Shown here one piece after another: positions 12,373 to 25,112 of a stretch of 64,000 nt of DNA. The notes under the pieces were generated by a model. The model saw nothing but the letters and a program-made list of their open reading frames with translations. It was not told the origin of the DNA and did no database searches. The translations under genes were made by a program, and so were the position numbers. Each line of letters starts with the position of its first letter. The first letter of the stretch is position 1. The stretch comes from Zarea fungicola (Eukaryota; Ascomycota; Sordariomycetes; Hypocreales; Cordycipitaceae), in contig FWCC01000119.1 in the NCBI GenBank assembly GCA_900169235.1, positions 1 to 64,000 on the forward strand, given 5' to 3'.

Positions 12373-13574
12373 ATGAGTGGCAACACCGCCTCCTCCACCG
12401 ACGCCGCCCCCTCTGCAGCATCGGGGGCCGCAGACTCGGGCGGTCCCCCCCCCGTCGTTCCAGCAAGAACAAATAGCAACCCCCAGAACACTCCTGCCGG
12501 ACGATTTCGACAACGAAGGCAATCGAAAAGCGAGAGAATCGACGAGATTTTACAAGTAAGTAGAACAAAAGAAAAGAAAAAGAAGGGACGCGCAGGCCCA
12601 CTCTGCAATGTACAGAGAGCTGGAGCTCCTGGCCACTTTTTTTCTGGGCTATGATATGCCATGCAAAGCGATTGATTTTTATTTTCAATTTTTTTGTCCC
12701 TCTCTAACCTAAATTTATTCTTGTTGTTCTTTAGAACGCAAGGGGCCGCGCAAACGAAATGGGTTCCGACCCGGCAACTATTCGACGTCATTCAAGCTTT
12801 GGCCGGAAGACCCTGTTTACCGACGATGTGGTGGACGAGACGATAGGCATCGTATCACGCGGGACGAGCCACAACTACCAGGCAGTGAACCCTCAAGAGA
12901 ACGAAGCGGCAACGCAGACGGCACCAGGGACTGGGACACGCTCCATTTACAGTTTGCGATCGAGAACCGCGGCGACGGCGCGCTCAACACTGTCGGACGG
13001 CACGGAGACGGACGGTGGGACTGGAGAGCAGCAGCCGTGGTGGAAGAAGCAGCTCTCCAAGTACCAGTCCATTGAGCTGGAGAACAAAGGCAGTGTTGCT
13101 CGAGATCACTTAGCACTTGGTATGTTTAAATGCACAATTCATTGCATGCACTCTCATTTTCCCATCGTTTTCGCGTCATTGACTGACCTCTACCGGGTTT
13201 ACGTCGTGACTTTAGAGCGGACGTTCCTCGCATGGCTGCGTACCTCACTTGCTTTCGCCTCGATTGGAATTGCCGTCACACAGCTCTTCCGACTCAACAC
13301 GTCCCTCTCCGATAACCAGAGCGGTCACAGCCGTACAAAGGACACGCTGCGGCGACTAGGACGACCGCTCGGCGCAGCGTTTCTAGGCATCAGTATATTG
13401 ATTCTGCTGCTTGGGTTTAAACGCTACTTTCACGGTCAAGAATGGATACTCAAAGGCAAATTTCCCGCTAGTCGCGGGACAATTGTTATAGTATCCCTCG
13501 TAGGGCTGACGATCATGGCTGCTTCGTTGGTTGTGGTGGTTGTGATACACCCGACAGAGGACGACCTAGTATAG
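12373..13574 (+). CDS. DUF202 (YidH-like) integral membrane protein
   Basis: Three exons fit: 12373-12555, 12735-13119 and 13216-13574, giving 308 residues. Introns are 179 bp (GTAAGT) and 96 bp (GTATGT). The first two exons encode a Ser/Thr/Pro/Gln-rich, probably cytosolic and disordered, N-terminus. The third begins with the DUF202 signature ERTFLAWLRTSLAF and carries three hydrophobic segments, the compact three-helix domain known from bacterial YidH and fungal homologues. The biochemical role of DUF202 proteins is not established; a vacuolar or other endomembrane place is only a guess. The second intron has no in-frame stop, so a retained form would add 32 residues just before the membrane domain. 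The ATG at 12373 is chosen because it is the first in frame after AT-rich, non-coding-like sequence. Confidence 0.8.
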
Positions 13575-14043
13575 CATCTTTGTTTCTCTGTTTCTTTGTC
13601 GTTAGGTTTGCATGACTTGAGTAAATACTTGAGATAGGTTTTTTTTAAACAAATCGAGACGTGTATCGTCATTTGGAGAGGAGGAACATGATACACAGGC
13701 GTTTCTGGAGTCGACTTTTTTGGGTACTCATGGGTTCTGTAAATAATACGCTATGTATGAGCTGTATCGCTGTGGCAAATTGAAATTCTGACTATAGTTT
13801 TGCCTGAGAAAATAAACCCGTAGAAGTAGCATAGCGTTTAAAAAAAAAAAAAATAACAGAAGGTTTTCTTTATTGCATTCGTTTAGCCACGTTAATTTGG
13901 TCGTGGCCATATACGCGCTGGCAAGAACTCTGAGCTGAAGCTCCAGCTTCGTCATTGGTGGGGTCAAAAACCTCGACAACCTCCCACCACATACTTTGAA
14001 GGCGTTTCTGCTCACAGAACTGTGGCTATTTCCCTTGCCTGTC
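13575..14043. other. Intergenic region before HCS1
   Basis: Contains a run of A at 13840-13853 and otherwise AT-rich DNA. It should hold the DUF202 gene 3' UTR and the HCS1 promoter. No gene is visible. Confidence 0.5.
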
Positions 14044-16404
14044 ATGTCCCCTAGTACCCCGGTAGATGTGCCATCCTTCGCAAGTACGCAGCTCGCCCTC
14101 TTGGAGCAGGAGCTGCAGAGCGAGGTACAAGAAACAGCCACCCTCATCACCAACCACAGCCCCGCTGGTCTCCAGCGTGCCGGTTTGGCCATAACCAACC
14201 TTGTCGTCGTCTCGCAGCGCACAGGCTTCGGCGGCCGTACGGTTCTGGAATTCGGCTCAGACACGGCCATCTCATCAACTGGGGAGCTGCCGGAGCACGG
14301 CCTGCGCACAGGTGACATTGTGCTCGTGGCCGATCAACCCGCCGGCAGCGCCAAGAAAAAGGAGATTCAGGAGCTGGAGAAGAAGGGCGCACGCGGCGTC
14401 GTGACCAAAGTGCACAAGACAGGTGTCTTTGCGGCTCTGGATGAGGGGAAAGACGAAGAGGTGGCGTTTGGGGGTAAGGTGTGGATGGTCAAGCTGGCCG
14501 ACGAGGTGACGTATCGGAGGATGAATCTGGTTATGGGGAGGCTGCAGAAGATGACCGAGGCAGATTACTCGGGATTCATGCGTGTACTATTTGGATTGTC
14601 GAGCCCGTCCCCAGTGTCTGCAAACTTGGCTACTGATGAGACGCTCTCCAAGATTGAGTGGTTTGATCCGACATTAAATGAGTCGCAAAAGGACGCCATT
14701 CGATTTGCGCTTGCAGCGCGAGAAATTGCACTGATACACGGCCCTCCGGGGACAGGTAAAACGCATACACTGATTGAGCTCATCTTGCAGCTTATCAAGC
14801 TCCAAAAGAGAGTGCTCGTGTGTGGTCCATCAAACATTTCCGTCGACAACATTGTCGAGCGGCTCTCCCCGCACAAGGTTCCTATTCTTCGTCTGGGACA
14901 CCCTGCAAGGTTACTGCCCTCAGTCGTCAACCACTCCCTCGACGTACTGACGCAGACGTCTGAAGCCGGAGCCATTGTCAAGGATGTGCGCGCAGAAATG
15001 GACGCTAAGCAAGCCTCTATTAAAAAGACTAAGAGCGGCCGTGAGCGACGGCAGATATACGGCGACCTCCATGAGCTACGAAAGGAGTACAGACAGCGCG
15101 AGCAAAAATGTGTCAGCAACCTGGTTGGGGGCAGTAAAGTGGTGCTAGCCACGCTACATGGTGCGGGAGGTCAACAGCTTCGCAACGAGAAATTTGACGT
15201 CGTTATTATCGACGAGGCGAGCCAAGCGCTCGAGGCACAGTGCTGGGTGCCCCTACTGTCGGCGAGCAAGGCCGTCTGTGCAGGTGACCACCTGCAGCTT
15301 CCTCCGACAATCAAGTCCACCAATACCAAGACGCCGCTGAAGCTCAAAGAGGAGCATGCAGAAGTGAAGCTGATCAAAGGGCTTACGCTTGAAACTACCC
15401 TCTTTGATCGGCTACTCGCCCTCCATGGGCCGTCTATCAAGAGGATGCTTACGACACAGTATCGAATGCACGAGAAGATTATGCAGTTTCCTTCCGATGA
15501 ACTTTATGAATCAAAACTTGTTGCAGCAGAAACTGTCAAGGCTAGGCTACTAAAGGAACTAGAGTATGAAGTGGAAGATGGTGAGGATACGAATGAGCCG
15601 CTGATATTCATCGACACGCAAGGTGGCGACTTTCCTGAACGGAGCGAAGAGGACGATGCGAATAACCCAAAAAAAGGAAAATCTAGTTTGCATGGAGACA
15701 GCAAAAGCAACGGAATGGAAGCAGCACTTGTACGGCAGCATGTATCAAAACTTGTGGAAGCTGGGGTGCATGCAGAAGACATTGCCGTGGTGACACCATA
15801 TAATGCCCAAGTAAGAGTTATAACCAAAAGCCTGTGAATCTCGTTGTCTTGAACACATGACAATGTGGTACATGCTGACTTTTTCTGAACTTTTGCATAA
15901 AAAAGCTCGCGGTTCTTGCACCACTCAAAGAACAGTTCCCCGGTATTGAACTTGGCAGTGTAGATGGCTTTCAAGGACGTGAGAAGGAAGCCGTCATCGT
16001 GAGTTTGGTACGGAGCAATGCTGACGGGGAAGTGGGCTTTCTTGGAGAGAAGCGACGACTGAATGGTATGTCAAAAACAGTTGACACTGTCTCGGACAAT
16101 TCTTTGTACGAGTATACGCGGAAATAATGAGATGCTGACTTGAGATGTAACAGTGGCCATGACTCGACCAAAGCGATCACTAACCGTCGTTGGAGACTCG
16201 GAAACAGTTAAGAGGTAGGTTCAAGACCATGACTTGCTCTCTATTTATGAGGGTCAATTGGTAGAATCATGTTGCTAACGCAGTTTGTATGCTTTCTTTT
16301 GCACGCGTAGAGGCAGTTCATTTCTCAAGAAATGGATGACATTCTTAGAAGACAATGCGGATCTCCGGTATCCCGACCTTTCCTCCATTAGTGGGAGCGG
16401 TTGA
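14044..16404 (+). CDS. hcs1: SF1B DNA helicase, Hcs1 / SMUBP2 (IGHMBP2) family
   Basis: ATP-dependent 5'-3' helicase of the Upf1-like superfamily 1; yeast Hcs1 copurifies with DNA polymerase alpha. Four exons fit: 14044-15810, 15906-16065, 16154-16214 and 16311-16404, joining in frame to 693 residues, close to yeast Hcs1. Walker A GPPGTGKT is at residues 233-240, the DEAS box at 390-393, and motif V ([12 protein letters not shown]) and motif VI (VAMTRPKR) come from exons 2 and 3. The N-terminal 200 residues match the beta-barrel and stalk region by position. The chosen start skips 16 upstream codons present in the open frame. The last intron has two in-frame acceptors (after 16283 and after 16310); the second gives the family-like [11 protein letters not shown]. 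The 3' end faces the MFS gene, with 292 bases between stop codons. Confidence 0.9.
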
Positions 16405-16696
16405 AAATACCACTCTTTCGGCTCCGAGGTACAGACACAAACAACCGAACGCCATGCCGAAATTTGGGATGGCATTTACCAAGCTGGCAATGCGCCAAAA
16501 CTTTGGCCATGAGAAGACCACTCGCCACGTGTCCGCCATATCCTTTGGCAAGTAAAAATGCGAGCCATGGGAAATCGGATGATAGAAGATGCGGTGTGAT
16601 GTGAGTGGACAGCTAGGCTATGCTCCCCTTCCCGTCTACACAATACATATAATCTCTCAATACATCTACTTAGTGAATGTGGCTCAAAAAGAATCT

Positions 16697-18550
16697 CTAA
16701 TCATTTTTTTTCCCAACATAACCACTCTTTCTGAGGCCAAGAAGGCAAATGACAGGTACTGCAACTGTGCTAGCGAAAATGGTCCAGAAAGCTGCTCGAT
16801 AACCGTCCATGAGTGCCACAACAGAGTCTTTGGTAGGAGAGTGTTCGGTGACAGACGCGGCAATGGCTGCTGTGACAGCCAGACCGACAGAATTGCCAAA
16901 CTGTCCAACTTCGCTGAAAACGCCGCCAGCCAATGACTGCATGTGCGAAGGGAAGGCATCAGAGATGACCAGACTAGAGAGCGTGAAGAGCACTGCACAA
17001 TTATTAGAACATCATTTCCGAGGAGAATAAAACACCAAAGCACATACCATCAGGATTTACGGGTGAGAGGAACATGGCCCAGAACGGGGCGAGCCAGTAA
17101 TTCTCCCCAATAGTAATAGTAGCCATGAGAGGCGGCGCTATCATTGTGACTAACGCAGAGACCACCGCAAGTGTACCAATCTTGACACGTGAAATGAGGT
17201 ATGCGGTCAAAGCATTGATAAAAACGCCCATGATGATATGGGGGAGAAAACGTAGGGAGCTTTGTAGTGCAGATAAGCCTTGCACTTCTTGAAAACTATG
17301 CCGTATGTCAGTTGGAAGTGACACAGGGTTTCACAGCTGTCTGGCTCAACTTACTAGAGAGTGGTAAAGTATTCAATTCCATTTAGTGATGCCCAGCAGA
17401 AAAAAACCGACACACAAATGGAAGTGAAAGCAGAGTTCCTCCAAATCGCGTTCGGGATAAGCGCTGGCCTTTGTCTCTTGGTCTGAAAGTCCATCCAGAG
17501 AGGGAAAGCGGCCAGCAAAACCAGCGACACGACCAGTAAGGCAATACTTTGCGGTTGGCCAATGGTTCTATAAGATGTCGTGATTGTTGCCAAAACGTAA
17601 AGAAGGAGACCTAGTGCCACGCTCATTATGATGGCTCCAATCCAGTCGATATCCTCAGCAAGGCGCCGCGTCCATTTTTTGTCTGATTTTGGTTTCACCG
17701 TAGGCAGAGACCAAATTGAGGCAGTGGAGATCACAAAGTTAATAACTGCCATCATATAACTAGAGAAGGGTTAGTCTTTGTGGGCGATTTCTGCAGACTT
17801 CTGGGCTGCTCACTATGCCCATCTCCACCCAATTGTATCAGTGAAGATGCCACCCAGCACTAGGCCAAGCGCATAGCCGAGGGGCTGGCCCATGCCGTTC
17901 ATAGCGAAAGCCACATTTCGCCAGGGACCTTTAGGGAATGTGTTGGTGATGAGGCTTACGGCGGTAGGTAGGCACATGGAAATGGCCACACCCAGCAGCA
18001 TCCGAAACATGATAACCTGGATACCCGTCTTGGCGAATCCGAGGGCAATGGTGAAGATGACAAAGAGGTAGCTGCCAGTCACCCACACGAGCTTGGCACC
18101 AATGGCATCCGCAGCGGCCCCGAAGATGAGGAGCAGGCAACCCGCAGACAGCGCAAACACGGCAGCAGGCCAGAGCAAAAGGGACTGCGGGAGATCGACC
18201 TCGCGGCCAATGCGCGGCAGAGCGGCAATGAGAATGCCAGAACCCATTGTGTTTAGAAAGCTAACGCCGGCGAGGGTGATGATGACCATGACGCCTCTGG
18301 CCTTTGATATGCCAAGCGCCTGGTCCGCATCGTCGCTGTCCGCGGCTGATGGGCTCGACTGCGCGCCTGGTAGCTCAAGCACGGTGGTGGCGGCCGCGCC
18401 AGGAGTCCGTGGCTCAGGCCGTTGGTGGACAGAAAGTCGCCGGACCTCTTGTACTTCATCTGCGTGGAGTGGAAGCAGTTCAATGCTGCTTCCGTACTTC
18501 TTCGGCGCAGAGGTCAGCCCCTGGAACTGAGTGGTGGTCGTTGTGGACAT
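16697..18550 (-). CDS. MFS transporter, DHA2-type (14-helix) drug exporter family
   Basis: Probable plasma-membrane proton antiporter of small molecules; substrate unknown. Four exons on the minus strand (18550-17814, 17759-17355, 17295-17048, 16992-16697) join in frame to 561 residues. Introns are 54-59 bp with GTGAGC, GTAAGT and GTATGT donors. The first 95 residues are hydrophilic and Pro/Ala/Ser-rich, then there are many hydrophobic helices. The number of helices and the long tail fit the 14-helix DHA2 group rather than sugar porters. The sequence WRWAYYMM across the first splice and a glycine-rich helix with LGYALGLVLGG resemble the group. No biosynthetic genes flank it, so it is not obviously part of a metabolite cluster. 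An alternative label would be aminotriazole-resistance-like transporter. Confidence 0.87.
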
Positions 18551-21500
18551 GATGCCCGGTGTGAGATAGTGCAGTCGACAAGACCAGGCCGTTTATGTAA
18601 GGAGCGAAAGATAATCAGCAACAACAGCTATATATGTGATAAACGACAGTTTGAATGCCCCACTTCCCCACGGCAGTTATAACTTGTGGGCTTGATTTTA
18701 CACAATCTTTGCTAAAGAATAAGCGTGAAAAAGTGGTTGGAGGGTTTGTCTGGAGGAGCCACTGTTCAGTGTTGGCTATGTAGGTGGATGTGCCAAGGAA
18801 TCACAAAACGGGCACGGGGTTCGCCGCATAGTAGAGCCAGCGTAGAGCCATGGACCTTTTTGTGGACACGCCGTATAACTTTTAAAACAGAAGGTAATTG
18901 GTACATTTGCCAAGCCAATCCAGCAGGAAGTGCCAACTTAACGACTGGTAGTTTTTGCAGCGGCCGAATGACAGTTTCTTGGGTTGCGTCTGTGTGGAAG
19001 ATAAGTTAGAATGGTGACGTTACGGGGCCCGAATATTAACTGCCGACGCAAGGCGATTGCTAGCCTCTCCATTGGATGTCAGCGAATTGTACCACAGGGA
19101 CATGAAGCAGCAATTCATTGGTCTGGTCACAGTTTGCCTGCTACCATTTTACCTGATGGCAAGAAGTTTAGCTTGGCAATGAGATGATGTGGATTCAGGA
19201 ACCATTACAATGTAGAGAGTGGACTTAATAAAGAAAGTACCACAAGTGGATAAACATGGGGAGAGAAACGAGCCTTTAACCGTCCACGCTTTTTAATTTA
19301 TGTATTTATTTTATAATTGGTTTTTAGAGAAGGATAGACAGGGATTTTTCCTTCACCTTTCTTTCTAAGTTACATGACTTCTGGGAGGGGCTTTTGGTTT
19401 GTGGTTTGAGTTGCTGTATCGGTGAATCTCTTTAAATACTTTAGACCACGTCGAAACAGGAATAGAGAAAACACAAATAGAGAACTTATTAGAAGTAATC
19501 GTGGGGTCTTAATAAGGAGAGACCGAGCTTGCCTTGCTATCCAGACTTGTGAGGATAGCTCCAGCGCCATAATTCCGCCGGCAGTACAATCAATATAATC
19601 AAATGCTTGGCTTTATAATTGATGAGGATACAATAGTCTAACTAACACATCAATCATAGAGCGATTCTCAAGTCGTCAGTGGCTGCTAAGATTAGCTTGT
19701 CATCTAGTATGAGCGAAAGGGGCGGTTGCAGTATGCGAATGGCGTCGCCGTAAATGTCTGACGATGCCAGTAATAAGGCTCGGCCCACAACCCAATTCTC
19801 TAGGGACGAGGTCAGACGCATTAGAGACCCCGGACGGTGGCAAAATAACCGAGTTGGCTGGTTGGTTTCAGGATGGTCGCCGGGAATAGACCAAGGTGTC
19901 GTTGAGGATAAATTCCCGAGATGTAATTTTTGTATTGATGTAACTGCCTTGCTACAAGCTCCTTCGGTCCCTGGCTCGTGCATGCTTAAACCCAATGGGC
20001 AGTGTATGGTGATGATAGTGCTGGACACACTGTCATTGTATGGAGGTTTTATTTCATGTTGTTTAGTAATCAGCTGCGTACATTTTAGCATTTTGAAAGT
20101 AAAAATGAGAATAAAGTGATTGTTTGTTCTAAATATTAGTCACTTCGTCAACCTCTCCGAACCAATGCCTGCCTCCCTTCGATGAGCGCGGAGCCCTACA
20201 ACTCCAACGTGCAGCTAGGTTACAGTGCAAGCTCTAGTGCTATAATACTAGAATCGCACCGCCGCGGATGCACTGAATGGTGTTAACACACTTTTCCATC
20301 CACTGGTCTATTTTTGGTCTGATCACCAACAACACAGGCAGAGACCCATCACGAATACCGTGCTTACCTCCTAGCAAACAACGGGAAAATCGGGCAATAA
20401 CTTTTGCATGTCGTAATTGATGTAAAAGAACAGGGATACTACTTTACACCGCCTGCGTTACTTGGCTGACGGCCCGACAGGCTTGTACCTGAAGGAAAGG
20501 GGCGGCTGAATTATTAGTTACAAACACGCCAACCGAGCTCCTCAGCCTCTTATCATGGACGCATCGCCGGACTTGACCATTGTTCCAGACAGTTACCCTT
20601 CACAAGCCACACCAAATTCTTCCGATGGATGGCGTATCTTTGGACGCCTACAGTTGCCAATCATCCAACCACAGCAAGCCCTCGGCCTTGCTGGGGACAT
20701 AGAGCACGACTGCCTTAGAATATGCCTGAGCGTTCAAACGTGTCGCTTCGAGATGTGACAAGATGCGGGCGGCTGCAGCTGAAGCATGCTTGATGCACCC
20801 CAAGACTGCAGGCAATGTCCCAATGTGATCCACCGCAGACTTGTTAACACCGAAAAGTAAAACAAGCTGTGTGGTTCCCCTTCATGCAGCATGTGGCCCT
20901 GTTTCGAAATTGGCCCTCTTTCCAGTCAATCCACAAAAGAATTAGATTTCCTGAGCCTTATTCACAGCATCACCTGTCGTTGTCAAGAGTCCACAGGGCG
21001 CATGTCTGGACCCTCAGTTTATACCGAAGGGTAATTTTACAGCACAGCACGGCCGCTCACAGGATTGCTGACAGCCGACGGTGTGGCCGAAGTGGCCTGC
21101 GATAATGGCATAATGCATAATAGTCCAAGGGGCGATCATCCTCAATCGCCAGCTCATGCTCGCCGGCCGCATCGTGCGTGATGCATTGATATTTTTTTTC
21201 GCCCTATTATAGGTAGTCGCCCTGTTATAGCGATACAGCTTCCACTTTCCTGCAGGTCGCCGACGCCAAATCTGCAAAGACTCGAAATGTGGCTTCCGTA
21301 GTTGTCCAACTACCGGCCCGGGTTGGCCTGAAGGCGGCACGCAGAACCACCGAAAGTCCTCACTCTGAGAGGGTCCTGCAAGGTTCCCCATACAGAGTGC
21401 CACCAGACAAGGGGCCAATTGCTCTTCCGAGAGGTACCGCCGAGACCAATAATACAGACAGCCAGGCACAAGAGTGCAATGAAGAAACGTTGACGTTTCG

Positions 21501-22392
21501 GTGTGCGTTGTACACATGGCACCCCGACGGCAGCTCCGCCGCGTCCAGCGTCTCGGAGCAACTTGACAGCCTTCTTCTCCTTGAGCCTAACTTGACCGAG
21601 CTCAGATGCGCACTCGCTTGCCATCACTGGCCAGAACGCCGGTACGGCTGAAAGTAGGCTTCATGCAAGTCTCTCTTACCTTTCCCTTTTTATTTAAATT
21701 CGGACAAATCCAAAGAGAAGCACTGGTTCATCAGCACCAGCCGTGCTTCCCAGCTAGGCGGCATTGTCGTGGCTTGGCGGCCGCCATGTTTCACCCTTGA
21801 CACCTCTCACTTCCCCTCCCCCATGTGTGTATCATACATCCCAAGGATCCTCTACCAATTGTGGCAATGCCTTCTCTCCCATCGTATCCATTCCGTCTTA
21901 TCCATTGTCCCCGTGTGGCATCTGCTGCATATGTACTCTGCTCCTGCGTTTGTGTCAGTTTTCCTATAATACTCTGGCGCATGCTGTTCTTGCAAATCCT
22001 TGTCTTCGTATACACTGCCTGCTGTACTTTCATTGCAAGCCAATTTATTGGCCGCCACTCGTTTAAAAAATCACCAACCCCGCGCAGTCACTACAATTGC
22101 CTCTGCTTGCAATTCTTTCGTTCGCTCCTAACCTACCAACCTGCCCCAGTTCTATAAACAAGAGAAAGAGAACACCCCTGTCATCTTGGCGTAGCAGGAT
22201 TCCAGAAGTCCTGCACGAGCAAGTTGGTGAAGGCATGTCTCGCCACTAGTTCTGCTCACTGAACATTCCAACGCATCCTTCTATCAAGTCGCGTCCACGA
22301 TAGAGAGATAAAAATATTTACACTCGTCTCTACGAACCGTGCATACATAAAATACCACGGCACGCATCCGCAGCCGCAGCCTATCAGTGAAC
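18551..22392. other. 3.8 kb gene-poor interval
   Basis: No gene can be supported. The longest minus-strand frame with a true ATG (20091-19654, 145 codons) has no recognisable domain and ordinary codons for random sequence. The stretch 21600-22390 is pyrimidine-rich and probably promoter and leader of the next gene; a TATA-like TATAAA occurs near 22153. The middle (18900-20500) is AT-rich and could be decayed sequence. Confidence 0.45.
19654..20091 (-). other. Doubtful 145-codon open frame
   Basis: It begins with a real ATG and is isolated in non-coding DNA, but shows no motif, no signal peptide and no known family. Most likely chance; listed only because it is the longest ATG frame in this interval. 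Confidence 0.12.
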
Positions 22393-24521
22393 ATGCCCTG
22401 GAAATCCTCCACGCCAACTGCAGCTGGCAGACAAAAGACAATGGCTCGCTCCAAGTCCGGTTCCAAGTCCATCCGCGGGCAAATATCAGCACCTAAGCCT
22501 CTTGACGACTCATTAGTCGCAGAATTTACAGAGCCCAATCACCTAGAATTGTCTCGTGAGCAGACACAGCTCAGCCGGACTGCATCCTCCCAGCTTCATG
22601 CTGATGGCCGAATACACCATGCCAATGACATCTCACCCTCCACCACGGCAGTACAGGCCTATCAAGGGACCGCACAAAGGGTTGAATTTAATGACATAGA
22701 CTATAACAATGCTGCGCAAGAGAGCGGCAAACGCCTGTCTAACTTGCAGACAAAACCTCCCCCGCCGCGCAAAAGATCGCCTATTCGTGATGCACTCAGT
22801 CGCCTCTTTGGGAGGCGTAAGAAGACGGCCAGCCAGCTCACCACTGTTTCAGAGCCTTCTCCGCAACGAACCAGCGCACCCCTTCAGCAGGTGGTAAATA
22901 TAATTACAGCGGCATTGAATGTTAAAACGGGCTAGGCTAACAATAATTCCAGAAACAGCCCGAGAATACTGGAAGAGTTCGAGGTTCAGCCGCGAGCAGA
23001 TCTGTCTCATTGCCAGTCACTGAATATGACAGAGCGCTCCGGTCGCACTCCATTGGTCTAGATGACGTCATCGCAATTCAGAGTGCACGAAATTCAATGG
23101 CTGTGGAAAGGGCTCAGGCAAAGAAGCGAAGCGGTGGTAGTGCGAGCCCATTCCTTCTCGGGGCTCGTTATATCGGCGACGGCAAACTCGCCGGTCTATG
23201 CCCTCGCCCTGCAAGCGTCAACGACAAGGACCTTCATGGCTCGACGCCCGTGGCGGAGGACCCTAATGAGATTGGTCGTGCCATTACAAGCGATCTTAGT
23301 GGACTAAGACGCCGATCTCGAAGCATGTCCGCGCTTTCGTTCTTCGAGGCGAACCAAGATGACCAGCGTCGCCGAAGCGAAGAAATGAAAGATTTGAGAG
23401 GCAGCAGCTACTTGAGCGAGGACCCTCTGTCACCAATATCGTCCGAGTTTCCACAGGAGTATGCCATGGATACATTTAATCTAGAACTACCAGGTCCACC
23501 TCGTCCACCGGAGCCAGAACCTCCCACTCCTGAAGCATTCGTGTTCGGCAATCTCATCTCAGATGACGAGGCAGCCAATCAACATCAAGTCGACAAGGCA
23601 GCCACTCTGAACACAAGAGTCAATGGCATTGAAAACAGGCTACATGTTTTGGAGGACTCTGTATCTCTCTTGCGATACAAGTCCAACCCTTACACAGTCA
23701 CGGGTTGGAAACCCAGTGACGGCACGTTACCAACGGCCGGCCTTGGGATCCAGACTTCATTCTCATACCCAACGACTACCAATCACCATTACAGCTTATC
23801 CATGGGCATGCCACAGTCGACACGCCCTTCAACGACCAACTCTGAGGGAGTGCTCACGGAATCGACGCTACAAGATGGTGGCACAACCAATGGCAGAGAC
23901 CACGGCACTTCACAGCATCCTGCGCATTCCGGGACCGCCCGCCCGCTGTCTGAACACACACTTCGCGGATATAGTGGCCACAGTTCCATCCCGCCCCAGA
24001 ATGGCCCAATACTCAGCGGAGAGCACTATACGGCGATTCTCGGCCTCCTCGAGATGGAACGCTCTGCAAGAATCGCACTAGAAACACAAGTGCTACATCT
24101 CACTCGCCAGCTCAACATGCTTCTGAGTAAGAACGCGAATAAGTCGGGCTACCGCACATCATCCGGGGCGCCGCTCGTATCGGCATTCGACTACGATGCC
24201 GACGAGAGCGAGTCGCTAGCGAGCTCAACGGCGCGGTACAACGTCTGGCACCCACAGGGTTACTCGTTTGAGGACTCGGGCATCGATCCGGGCACCTCAT
24301 CGCAGCCGGTGGCGAACGAAGATGGAGCGGAAGACGACAATGAATCTTCCTCACAGCCATATGCTACGCCGAGCGAGGAGAATCACACCTTTGGCGTGTA
24401 CCAGGGAGGTAGTGGTGTCAAGGATGACAACAACAGTGCGGACGAAACGGGGCCGATGAGGGCTCTGTCACTGTCGAGATTGACAATGGGGCAGATGCAG
24501 ACGCCGACACCGGTCATGTAA
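22393..24521 (+). CDS. Fungal protein of unknown function, largely disordered, with two short coiled-coil-like segments
   Basis: Two exons fit: 22393-22893 (or ending 22890) and 22953-24521, giving 689 or 688 residues. Both donor choices (GTGGTA at 22891, GTAAAT at 22894) keep the frame and differ by one valine. The N-terminus is basic and Ser-rich (MARSKSGSKS), and a basic patch RKRSPIRDALSRLFGRRKK occurs near residue 140. A short heptad-like segment (NGIENRLHVLEDSVSLL) lies in the middle and another (LLEMERSARIALETQVLHLTRQLNMLLSK) towards the C-terminus. The rest is low-complexity and acidic at the end. I recognise no enzyme domain. The coiled segments suggest a scaffold or cytoskeleton-linked protein, but that is inference. 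The coding call rests on continuous frame, codon use and the clean intron. Confidence 0.75.
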
Positions 24522-25112
24522 TATAGAATACTCTCTCATTTGCTTTCCTTTTTCTTCCTTTCCTTTTTCTTAGTTTATTCAAGCGTGTTGTTTCTAGGCA
24601 ACGACGGTCCTTTGTTTACTTTGCTATGGACATCTGGATGATGATGTGGCATTTACTGGAGTATGGGAGGAGCGAAATGATTTTGATACCACGGAAATTT
24701 GCTTTTGGAATACGTACAGTTGTTTCTCTTTGTGATTAAATGAGACCCAAGCACTTCGTTGTTCACTCTTGCCATATTCAAAGAAAGCGAGTCAGTGATC
24801 ATCATGTTTCTTTAATTCGGGTATCAAGTATATCTATGCTATATTACTACAAAATGTTTTTCCGTAAGATATTTTTACATGTATGTATAAGAGAGTTTGT
24901 ATATATAATGTGTTACTTGTCTATTACAAAATTACAACACAATAAAAAAAATGAGCCAGTCCGCCATCTCTGTGTATGAATATACAGAGAAAGTTCTGCA
25001 TGCGCTGGCTATATGCCACGGGTTGTGAAAACGAAATGAAAGTATTCTATATCCGACCTCTAGAGCTGACCTCTACTCTTTTCATTGAATTGCATACGCT
25101 CCCCCAACCTTT
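24522..25112. other. Convergent intergenic region
   Basis: Lies between the stop of the 22.4 kb gene and the stop of OCT1. AT-rich, with TATA- and AATAAA-like words (for example near 24940) that may serve as 3' processing signals for both genes. No gene seen. Confidence 0.5.

Noticed and set aside
16697..18550. MFS transporter as part of a secondary-metabolite cluster
   Set aside because: Neighbours are a housekeeping helicase and non-coding DNA; no synthase, P450 or pathway regulator is near.
21014..21651. Overlapping frames on both strands near 21.0-21.65 kb
   Set aside because: Both strands are open for similar lengths with no motif, a sign of GC-rich non-coding DNA.
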